The notes under the pieces are model-generated. The model saw only the letters and a program-made list of their open reading frames with translations, did not search any database and was not told where the DNA came from. From positions 1-25,174 of IMG/VR virus record IMGVR_UViG_3300046542_000365: a stretch of 25,174 bases of DNA; one strand, written 5' to 3'. Each line of letters begins with the position of its first letter. Within the stretch, counting starts at the first letter, position 1. Below, piece by piece: positions 15,025 through 23,200 of this stretch. Origin of the DNA: a virus. The translations under genes were made by a program, and so were the position numbers.

Positions 15025-15792
15025 ATGAGCACTCTGTTCGGAAATCTCAGCACTGAAGGCCTCGAAGAATCCACCGACCGCCTGGGTGGCTATCAGCCGC
15101 GCAACACGGACATCTACGAGTTCACGATCAAGGCGATGTACGTCACGAAGTCGGCAGGCGGCGCAACGGCCGTCAACCTGCTCGCGGAAGAAGGCGGCAA
15201 GGAATACCGCGAAACCTTCTGGATCACCAACAAGAACGGCGAGAACTGGTTCCCGGCCAAGGACGCGCAAGGCAAGCCGACGGGCAAGAAGTCGCCGCTG
15301 CCGGGCTTCACGATGATCGACGACATCTGCCTGATCGCCACCGGCAAGGGCTTGGCCGAGCAGGACGCCGAGGACAAGGTCGCCAAGGTCTGGGAAGACG
15401 GCAAGGAAGTCAACAAGGCGCTGCCGCACCTGACCGAAGTCGCCGGCCAGAAGGTCGCACTCGCCGTCGTGCGCAAGCTGGTCAACAAGTCGGTGAAGAA
15501 CGACGCCGGCGTGTACGTGCCGACGGCCGAAGAGCGCGAAGAAAACGTGACCGAGAAGGTCTTCCATCCGGAGCTGAAGGTCACGTGCGCGGAAGCCCGC
15601 AACGAAGCCACCGAGCCGGTCTTCTGGGATGCGTGGATCGAGCTGAACAAGGGCAAGGTCAAGGACGGCCGCAAGTTCGACGGCAAGCAAGGCGGCACGG
15701 CAGGCGGCCCGCCGCAATCGGCCAAGGCAGGTGCTCCGGCAGCAGCAGGCGGCGACGCCAAGCCGCGCACGTCGCTCTTCGCCAAGAAGTAA
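15025..15792 (+). CDS. ssb: Probable single-stranded DNA-binding protein (N4 gp45-type)
   Basis: This 255-residue protein occupies the N4 SSB (gp45, about 265 residues) position after the Sak4-like ATPase. The body is rich in beta-prone stretches with aromatic residues (YEFTIKAMYVTKSAGG, ETFWITNKNGENWFPAKD), consistent with an OB-fold that binds single-stranded DNA. The C-terminal 35 residues are low-complexity Gly/Ala/Lys and end in RTSLFAKK, unlike the acidic tip of bacterial SSBs. N4 SSB also activates late promoters read by host RNA polymerase; whether this copy does so cannot be seen. The N-terminus opens with STLFGNL, similar to a motif ending the acidic-tail protein downstream. The identification rests chiefly on synteny, size and composition, so it is probable rather than certain. 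Confidence 0.7.
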   Translation: MSTLFGNLSTEGLEESTDRLGGYQPRNTDIYEFTIKAMYVTKSAGGATAVNLLAEEGGKEYRETFWITNKNGENWFPAKDAQGKPTGKKSPLPGFTMIDDICLIATGKGLAEQDAEDKVAKVWEDGKEVNKALPHLTEVAGQKVALAVVRKLVNKSVKNDAGVYVPTAEEREENVTEKVFHPELKVTCAEARNEATEPVFWDAWIELNKGKVKDGRKFDGKQGGTAGGPPQSAKAGAPAAAGGDAKPRTSLFAKK

Positions 15793-15798
15793 AGCGCC

Positions 15799-16377
15799 AT
15801 GAAGATCCCGGTCCTCGGCATGGATCCCAGTATGCGTAACTGGGGACTGGCCAAAGGGATGCTGGATCTGGACTCTGGCGTGCTCGACCTCCTCCAGATC
15901 TCCATCGTCAAAGGTGAAGACCTGGAGGGCAAGCAGATCCGCAAGAACTCCAGTGACGTGCATCTTGCCACCGAGCTGTGCAGGGGTGTCCTTCCCCTGG
16001 CTCAGTGGGCCAGTGTGGTCTTCGTCGAAGTGCCGGTTGGATCTCAATCGGCCTACGGGATGAAGTCCTACGGGATCGTCTGTGGGGTGCTCGGTGCCAT
16101 GCGTCACGCAGGCATCGAGATCATCCAGGTGGATGCGTTGGACGTGAAGGAATGCCTCACCGGCAACAAGAACGCCACCAAGAAACAGATGATTGAGGCG
16201 GCAGTCACGGAGTACCCGCACGTGGATTGGCCCCGTCAAGAAAAGAACGGTGCCAAGTTCAAGAAGGGTGACCTGAAGAAGGAGTCGGAGCACTGCGCCG
16301 ACGCCATCGCAACCATTCATGCCGGAGTACAAACTCCGGCATTCCAAACTCTCATGCGGCTTTTCGCAAAGGTGTAA
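15799..16377 (+). CDS. RuvC-like Holliday junction resolvase
   Basis: This 192-residue protein has the RNase H-like core of RuvC-type resolvases. The first strand carries the catalytic aspartate in LGMDPSMRNWG (D9). A second acidic residue lies in FVEVPVGSQSAYG (E77), a strand/helix VDALDVKECL follows, and the closing helix supplies EHCADAIA (H165, D168). Such enzymes cut four-way junctions and branched DNA, resolving replication and recombination intermediates before packaging. The gene follows the SSB stop by 6 nt with no strong ribosome site, suggesting coupling. About 20 residues beyond the catalytic helix are encoded by a segment containing a perfect 10-bp inverted repeat. The family call is confident; the cleavage preference is not known. 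Confidence 0.87.
   Translation: MKIPVLGMDPSMRNWGLAKGMLDLDSGVLDLLQISIVKGEDLEGKQIRKNSSDVHLATELCRGVLPLAQWASVVFVEVPVGSQSAYGMKSYGIVCGVLGAMRHAGIEIIQVDALDVKECLTGNKNATKKQMIEAAVTEYPHVDWPRQEKNGAKFKKGDLKKESEHCADAIATIHAGVQTPAFQTLMRLFAKV
16319..16342. other. Perfect 10-bp hairpin in the 3' end of the RuvC-like gene
   Basis: ATGCCGGAGT (16319-16328) pairs without mismatch with ACTCCGGCAT (16333-16342) over the loop ACAA. It lies 35 nt before the stop codon, in the part encoding the tail after the catalytic helix. It could be a processing or read-through-control element; it lacks a downstream T-tract. Confidence 0.55.
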
Positions 16378-16379
16378 AG

Positions 16380-16931
16380 ATGCAAATCACGATCGTTCAA
16401 GCAGAAATCGAACAGGCCATCCGCAACTACATCCAGGACCAGATCAACGTCAAGGATGGCATGCGGATCGACATCGCCCTGAAGGCGACCCGTGGCGAAG
16501 AAGGCACGACCGCCATCATCGACATCGTCAAGGACGAAGTCGTCCTGACCGGCAAGAAGGTCGAAACGAAGGCGGAAGCTGTCGTCACGAAGTCGACGGC
16601 CTCGGTCCCGGCCCCGGTGAAGAAGGAATCGCCGGAGCTGCCGAAGTTCACGCCGGAAGCATCCGTGCCGGTGGCGAGCCAGGGAAAGGAAGAAGTCCTG
16701 GCACAGCCCGCTGGCTCGACCGACTCCGGCCCGAGTACCGACTCGACGGAGCCGACGAATACGGCGGAAGCTGGCACCGCTGGTGACGAGCCGCCCGTCG
16801 ACGGCATGACCCAAGCTGCGGCCGAGCCGTCGAGCACGGAAGCAGCTCAGTCGACGACCGCTGAAGAAGTAGCGGCGAAGCCGGCAGGCCGCTCGCTGTT
16901 CCCGAACCTCAAGCGCATCCAGAACGCCTGA
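16380..16931 (+). CDS. Unknown protein with ordered N-terminus and acidic disordered tail
   Basis: This 183-residue protein is of unknown function. The first about 60 residues look folded: a helix (AEIEQAIRNYIQDQI) and two hydrophobic strands (RIDIALKATR, TAIIDIVKDEVVL). Residues about 65-165 are low-complexity Ser/Thr/Pro/Ala/Glu with many acidic residues and no predicted core. The last stretch turns basic and ends with GRSLFPNLKRIQNA. This resembles a short folded domain joined by a flexible tether to a terminal binding peptide. The ATG lies 2 nt after the RuvC-like stop, with AAGGTG upstream at usable spacing, and the stop overlaps the next start as TGATG. A partner protein in the replication complex is suggested by position and by the LF-N-L similarity to the SSB candidate. 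Confidence 0.72.
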   Translation: MQITIVQAEIEQAIRNYIQDQINVKDGMRIDIALKATRGEEGTTAIIDIVKDEVVLTGKKVETKAEAVVTKSTASVPAPVKKESPELPKFTPEASVPVASQGKEEVLAQPAGSTDSGPSTDSTEPTNTAEAGTAGDEPPVDGMTQAAAEPSSTEAAQSTTAEEVAAKPAGRSLFPNLKRIQNA

Positions 16932-17107
16932 TGCACTGGCTCTCGGTCCTGTTGATCCTGGTGGTCGTCGGGGTGATCTTCGTCTCAGTCACGGCGATGA
17001 TCATTGCGATGGCCCCCTATCTGGCGGTACTCGCCATCATCGGGATCGTCTGCTGGCTTTCCAGCAAGGCACCGGATGAGCCAGGGAACGGACGGCCCCG
17101 CCGATAG
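16931..17107 (+). CDS. 58-residue two-span membrane protein
   Basis: This short gene starts at ATG 16931, overlapping the preceding stop as TGATG, and ends with TAG at 17105-17107. The product begins MHWLSVLLILVVVGVIFVSV, continues through a second hydrophobic run (PYLAVLAIIGIVCWL) and finishes with a hydrophilic tail, SSKAPDEPGNGRPRR. Two closely spaced membrane segments (about 4-27 and 29-43) with a basic C-terminal tail suggest an inner-membrane hairpin with the tail in the cytoplasm. It is the last gene before the terminator. A holin-like or membrane-anchoring role is conceivable, but the known lysis genes of N4-like phages lie elsewhere, so I assign none. The coupled start and clean coding sequence support a real gene. 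Confidence 0.6.
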   Translation: MHWLSVLLILVVVGVIFVSVTAMIIAMAPYLAVLAIIGIVCWLSSKAPDEPGNGRPRR

Positions 17108-17136
17108 ATGTAAGATGTGATCCTTCACCCTGAGAG

Positions 17137-17185
17137 AGTGGAGATGCAGTACCGGAGGTGCCGGACCCTATGCCGGCCCTCCACT
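17137..17185. ncRNA. Structured segment before the bidirectional terminator
   Basis: AGTGGAG (17137-17143) pairs with CTCCACT (17179-17185). Inside, GCCGG (17160-17164) pairs with CCGGC (17173-17177). A terminator follows directly at 17187. This nested fold in the 108-nt gap between convergent units could be a small structured RNA, or simply an extended 3'-end structure for the plus-strand mRNA. No clear promoter lies in front. Confidence 0.35.
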
Positions 17186-17186
17186 G

Positions 17187-17212
17187 AAAAGGCCACCTTG
17201 CGGTGGCCTTTT
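17187..17212. terminator. Bidirectional intrinsic terminator between convergent units
   Basis: AAAAGGCCACC (17187-17197) pairs perfectly with GGTGGCCTTTT (17202-17212) across the loop TTGC. The T-run at the right serves plus-strand transcripts ending after the 58-residue gene. The A-run at the left becomes a T-run for the minus-strand giant gene, whose stop codon is only 4 nt away (17216-17218). This is a canonical two-way terminator. Confidence 0.88.
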
Positions 17213-17215
17213 CTT

Positions 17216-20200
17216 TTACAGGATGTTCACCCACGGGTTCATCTGCGGGGCGTGCAGCAACTGCCCCAGACCCCAGCTATATCCGATCTGCCCGCTGAAG
17301 AGCTTCGCAATGAAGTTGTCCGTCAGTGGTGTGCCGATCGAGCTGAACAAGTCCGGCAGCGGCAGGCTGTAGGCCAGCAGCGTATGCACCGGGTTGTTGC
17401 GCAGCATGGACATCGCCGTCTTCGTCGCCCGGATCTTGAAGTTGTAGAACCACAGCAGACCCACCGACTCCAGATAGCCACGGAACCGACCGGGGAGCTT
17501 GTCATAGTTGACGAACTCTTCGGTGATCCGGCCCAGTGCCTTCTCCTGGCTCAGCTTGTGGCGGTTCATCAGGTCGTCGTACAGCACGGCCTTGGCGATG
17601 AAGTCGCCATACTCCACAGACTTCTGCAGACCCTTGAAGAGCGCGGTGTCTTTGGTCACCAGTGCATAGCGGCCAGCCGTCTGGAAAGCCTTCGGCAACT
17701 TGTCGACCTGCGCTTCCATGAAGGTGTGCCACTTGCCGGAAGTCAGCGCCACATCATCAGCGCCAACCTGCGTTGCATCACTGATCGCAGTGAACTCGCC
17801 GTTCTGAATCAGCGGCCAGATCGACAGACGCTTGAAGCCATCTTCGATAATCTGCCACTGAGTCTGAAGTTGGCGGGACTTCACCACATCATCAACCGAT
17901 GCACGCAGCTCCGCTTCGATCTCGATCTGCTTCTGACGTTGCTTCACATACGCATTAGTCTCAGCGATCTTCTTCGGAATACCAGTCAACACATGCTTGA
18001 TGGGCACTCCGCGGCTCATCAGTTGCAGCACATTGCCCATTGCGTTGATCATCGGCACCACAACACTCTTCACAACGATAAGAGTCTTTGCATCACCGAT
18101 GAAGTTCTGCAACTTACGCTCACCATTGACGAAGTATTCGTAGGCTTTGTTGCCGAACATACCGATCAAAGTCTTCTTCACATACTCTTGAGTTTCCTTT
18201 GACCACCGGGAATTGCCGGTCCACATATCGCCCACGGACGACTGACGATAACCCGTCACATCGTGCAGCATATCCTTGGGCACCCAGAAGGCGTCTTCAC
18301 CGAAGCGAGCCTTGATGGCTGCTCGGGTCTCCGGCGTCCAGAGCTTGACCGCATCATCAATCACCGGGTTGTACTTCAGGTAAGTCCGGTCGAACAGGTT
18401 CACATAGCCCATGATGTTCGAACCGCTCTTCTGCATGTCCGACTCATAGCGGTCGTGCAGCGAGTCGATCAGCGCATTGTTGAACTGCTGCGCCTTCTCC
18501 TCTTCGACCTGACGGCCACGCCATTGGCCGATCTGCTTGGCCATGTTCTGCGGCTCCTGGATCTTCTCCAGCATTGCCGGATCGATCGAGCGCTCATAGG
18601 CGACCACCGAACCGTTACGGTCGAAGACCGGCATCAGCGGCTCATTGCCCTTCTCACCCAGCATCATGTTGGTGTGAATGCGCGCCACCAGATCTCGATC
18701 CGTGATACGGCCGGCGTTCATGGTCGAGTTGTTGTACCCGGTCATGCGATCCACGCCGCCAGCGGTATGCCGCACGTTCTGGAAGATGCCCTGCAGGAAC
18801 ACATTCTTGGCCGGGGTGGAGCTGAAGTAATACCCCATCCTTCCCTTGGTTCCATCAGCCGTCGATCCCGTGTAGTCACCGAGACGGGTGTACGCCTTCT
18901 CGGTCCACTGCTGGTACTCACGGTCATCGGCCACAACCAAATGCACGCTCTGCTTGGTCGTCTCGGGCACGTAGCCCTTGAAGGCGTTCGCTCGAGCGCG
19001 GCCGTTGATCGTGTCCATCTTGCGCAGCTCTTCCGCCCGCTGGCCGACCAGATAGTCGGTAGCGAAGGCGATGCCTTGAGCTTCCTGCTGAGCCAGGGAG
19101 AGAAGACTGTTGCGCTCCGTCGGCGTCAGGTGCTCCAGCGCGTAGAGCGTGGTCAACTGGTCCACCATGTTGACGATGTCGGCGCTCGCATTCTTCGGAC
19201 GGTTGTTCTCGCCCCAGAGGTGAGCGACCGCATGAGCATTGCGCAGCAGGATCTTGCCGACTTCGCCGGTCATCATGAAGCGGGCGAGCTGCTGAGCCTT
19301 CTTCTGGCGAGCGGCGAACCACTTCGGCTCGGCTTGCTGGAGCTGCTTTTCCAGCGCATCGATGGCTTTCGAATGCTCCTTGGCGTCGCCCAGGATCTCA
19401 GCGATCTCGGCATTCGAAAGCGATTGACGCAGAGCTGCGATGTCCGTCTTCGAGAGCGCGCGGTGCAGCGTGTTCCACTCGTGCTCTTCCAGATCCCGGC
19501 TGAACTTGCCGGCGATGATCGAGGGCACGTGCTCACGATAGTTCTGACGGTCTTGCGAGACTTGGCTGCGCACCACCTTCATCATGTCGTAGACAGGAGC
19601 GTTCTGCTCCGTGCGGCCGACGAAGTCATACACCATGTCGTGCAGCGGCTGCCAGGAGTTGGTGCGGTTCATCAACTCCACCACCGACTCGGCCACCTGA
19701 TTGCCGCCCTGCTCGGTCGCCATCTTGAGCGACAATTGCGCCCACTTGGCGGCCGACTTCTGCGCCTTCGATGCCTTCGGATCGTCGATCACCTTCTGCA
19801 TTGCATCGACGCCCTTGGCCGACAGGTCACCGACCATCTCGACGACCTTCTTGTCGAGGTTGTCGACGAACGTCTCAGCGCCCGTGACCTGCTGGAACTC
19901 TTCACGCTCCGCGGCAACCTGCATCACGTGCTGCATCAGGGCGTCGACAGCCGTACCCACCGTCGGCTCGGTCTTGACGCCGGCCGTGCGCTCAGCCAGC
20001 CGGTCCATCAAGCCACCGAAGAAGTTCTCAAGCGTCGCATCCAGACGGCTGCTTGCGGCCGACTTCATCTGCTCGGGCATGCCGATCTGTCCGAGGATGT
20101 CCCGGAACTGGTCGTCGACGATGGCCAGACCCACGAACACCGGCAGGAGCGACGAGCGACCCTGCTTGTCGAACGAGGCGCCGAAGTCACCCACGATGGC

Positions 20201-23200
20201 GTTGACCTTGCGGTTGGCCTGATCACGATCGTTCTGATCGTCATTGGACTCCGGGTTCGCCATGAAGTGTTCGACTTCGAGGTGCTTCACCACGTGCTGG
20301 TACAGCTCCTGAGCGAGCGCCATCGAGTTGGCGTCGAGGTGCATCGACGTGCCCATGGCGGCTGCGATCAGCTCGAACGTCGTCGCCTCTTGCGCGGTCG
20401 TGAGGAAACCCTGACCGCGCAGTGCATTGCGCAGACCCGCTGCCTGGACGGCGGCGAAGTTCGACTGAGCCTGGAACGTGGTCTTCGCATCCTTCGGGTT
20501 CGGCTGCGTGCGGAAGGCCTCCAGCATCGCGCTGAACGACTGGTTGTAGGCGGCCAGCCGCTCGTTGGTGCCATAGGCCGACGAGTGATAGAGCGAGGTG
20601 CCACGCAGCGCTTGTTGCGGGGTGGGCTGCGAGCGCATCACGATCGACGAGTTGAACAGCAGGTTGCTGAACAGATCGTCACCCGGCTTCGGATCCGTGA
20701 CCTTCTTGCGGCCCCAGATCAGTTGCTTGATCGCAGCGAACGCATCCTTCGCCAGTTGAACCAGAGGGGAAACTTTCGTCTTCTGGGCAAGCTCTGCCAG
20801 TTGCTTGTTGGCCAGCGCCCACGCCATGAACTCGTTCAGAGCCTTGGCCTTGGCAGTTGCATCCTGGCCACGTGCCGAGTTGATCGCTGCCATCGCATCG
20901 GCATAGGCCTGCTGCGTCGAAAGCGTCTCGCGCGAGACATCCATGTTTGCAAACTGGCCCATCATCGTCTCGATGCGGCCGATCGCTTCGGCCACTTCCG
21001 GACGAGTCGTGTCGCCCTGGTAGTGAGCGAGCACCGCTTCGAACGTCGCCGCATGGATCAGCTCGTGCGTGAGCACTTCGCTATCCGGGTTGACGATGTA
21101 GATCGTGCGCGAGTCCGGCACGGTCACACCCGAGTCGCCACGGTTGAGCGAGGCGGACTGTTCGTCTCCCTTGGTTCGCGCGTAAGCGGCCACTTGCTCC
21201 GGCGTGCCGGTCACCACCGAGTAGCCCTTGGTGGAGAGCGACAGGCGGATCTCGTTCAACAGCGCCTTCTGGTGCGCCGGGATATTCGGCAGACCCTTCA
21301 TCACCAGCTTCTTGATAGCCGACGGCGAGAGCACCCGAGCGCCGGTCGCCTTGTTGATACGGCCGTACTGGTTGATCTGCCCGCCGATCGCTTCCGACTC
21401 CATGGCGGCCGTGTGTGCTGCCGGCTCTTCGGCTACACGTGCCGGAGCCACATCGATGCCTGCCTGCTGCTTGAGCTTGTTCAGCTCCTCGGCGTACATC
21501 TTGGACATGGCGATCGCCACTTCCTCATCGCTGCCGGTGAGCTGGATCTTGCCCGACACCACATGCGGAGCGCCGGCAGAGGACATCTGATCGACCGCCA
21601 GATTGAGCTGGTCGAGCACGTTGTGACGGGCTTGCGCTTCGAGCGCCCGGTCACGCAAAGCAGGCACCAGCTCGTTGAGGCGTTCAGCCACTTCCGAGGC
21701 CTCGTACTCTGCACCCTTCTGGTCCAGACCGAAGAGCGCTTTGACCAGTTGCTCATGCACGTCATCCGGCAGCTCCATCTTGTCCTTGTTCACCTGTTCC
21801 ATGAACGGTGCGAACGAGTCATAGACGGCCTGCAGCGGATTGGCACGCCAGCTTTCGAGCACGGCCTCATTGGCGGCGCGAGACTGCTCCATGATCGAGT
21901 CGAGCGGCATGTTCATACCGTCGAAGATCTTGAGCGTGCGCTTCACACGCGGATCGTTGGCGAGGATCTGCATCATCATGCCGTCGCCCATACCGATGTT
22001 CAGGAACGGGATACCCGCCACGCCGGCGTTGGCCGGACCGTAGATGAAGCCCGGCGAGCGCAGCGTGTCATCGAGCGCACGGGCGAACACCGAGGTATTG
22101 ACCCCGCTGTTCTGGTTGCCGGCCACGAAGAACTCCTGCCCTGCCGTCTTGATGGTCGGGTGATACGGAGCCAGGGAGCGGAACACTTCCATCACTTCCT
22201 GGTTCGACAGGAAGTCGCTGCGCTTGAAGAGCGGATCGCTTGCTGCACGTGCATCCACCGCCGCATCGATCTTCGTCTTGAAGATGTGAGCGAGCAGGAT
22301 GGACTGCGCCTGAGTTGCCTGACGAATGTGCGTGGTGCTGTCCGTCAGACGCGAACCGACCGTCTTGTTGATGGCGTTCACCAGCGGACCGACGAACAGA
22401 TGCTGCACGTTCGTGGTGAGATTCTTCATCTCGTCCTTGTTCATGGTGAAATCAGCAAAGCTGCCCCAGGACTCGTTCTCCTTCACCGACTGCTTGAAGA
22501 AGTACCAGTCACCGTGCTGGCTCTTCTTCGTGCTGAAGACTACCGTCTCATGCGTGAGGTCGTGCATGATGTCCCGGAACTGCTTCCACTTCTGCTGTGC
22601 CTGGAGATCGTCCGGGAAGAACGCTTCAGCGGCCGTCATCTTGCGACCACCACGCTCGGCGTCCATGCCACGCTGTGCGGCCGCACTCATGCGCTCATAC
22701 AGCTCGCCCATCATGGCGCCAGCCAGCTTGGCTGCGATACCACGCGGACCTGAACCGTAGATCGTGATGGTGAGCGGGTTCTTCGCCACACCACGCTCGG
22801 CCTTGAGCACATCGCCATCGAGCTTGATGTCAGGCAAGAGCAAGCCCATCAGGCGCTTCATCTTCTTCATGTGCTCGGCTTGATCGGCCATCGCACCGAA
22901 GCGGAACTTGTCTTCCAGATCCGACAGCTCATCAGTCAGATGGTTGGTAGCGACCTGATACAGATCCGCGCTCGTGCCTGAGTTGCGGATCAACTGCGAG
23001 GTGTCCATGTCATTGCCGCCGATGGTCAAACCACCCCGGCGCATGTTGGTCACCCAGTCAGCATCGAACGGACCGGTGGAGAGCAGCGCCATGGCGTTGA
23101 CCGGACCATTGGTCATACCGTCGGCTTCGAGGTACTTGGTCGTGGTGAAGGCTTGGCGCTCTTCCGCCGTGGCGTTCTGGTAGCGTGCCCACTCCGTGAG

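Noticed and set aside
16931-17107. Holin assignment for the 58-residue membrane protein
   Set aside because: Two spans and a basic tail fit many small membrane proteins. No endolysin or spanin is adjacent, and N4-like lysis genes normally lie in the late region.
18263-22753. A 1496-codon open frame on the plus strand opposite the vRNAP gene
   Set aside because: Its codons align exactly with the vRNAP codons on the other strand. Stops in that frame would need the sense codons TTA, CTA or TCA, which are rare in this GC-rich genome, so the long open frame is a by-product of codon bias. The translation is Arg/His/Leu/Val-rich with no recognisable domain.
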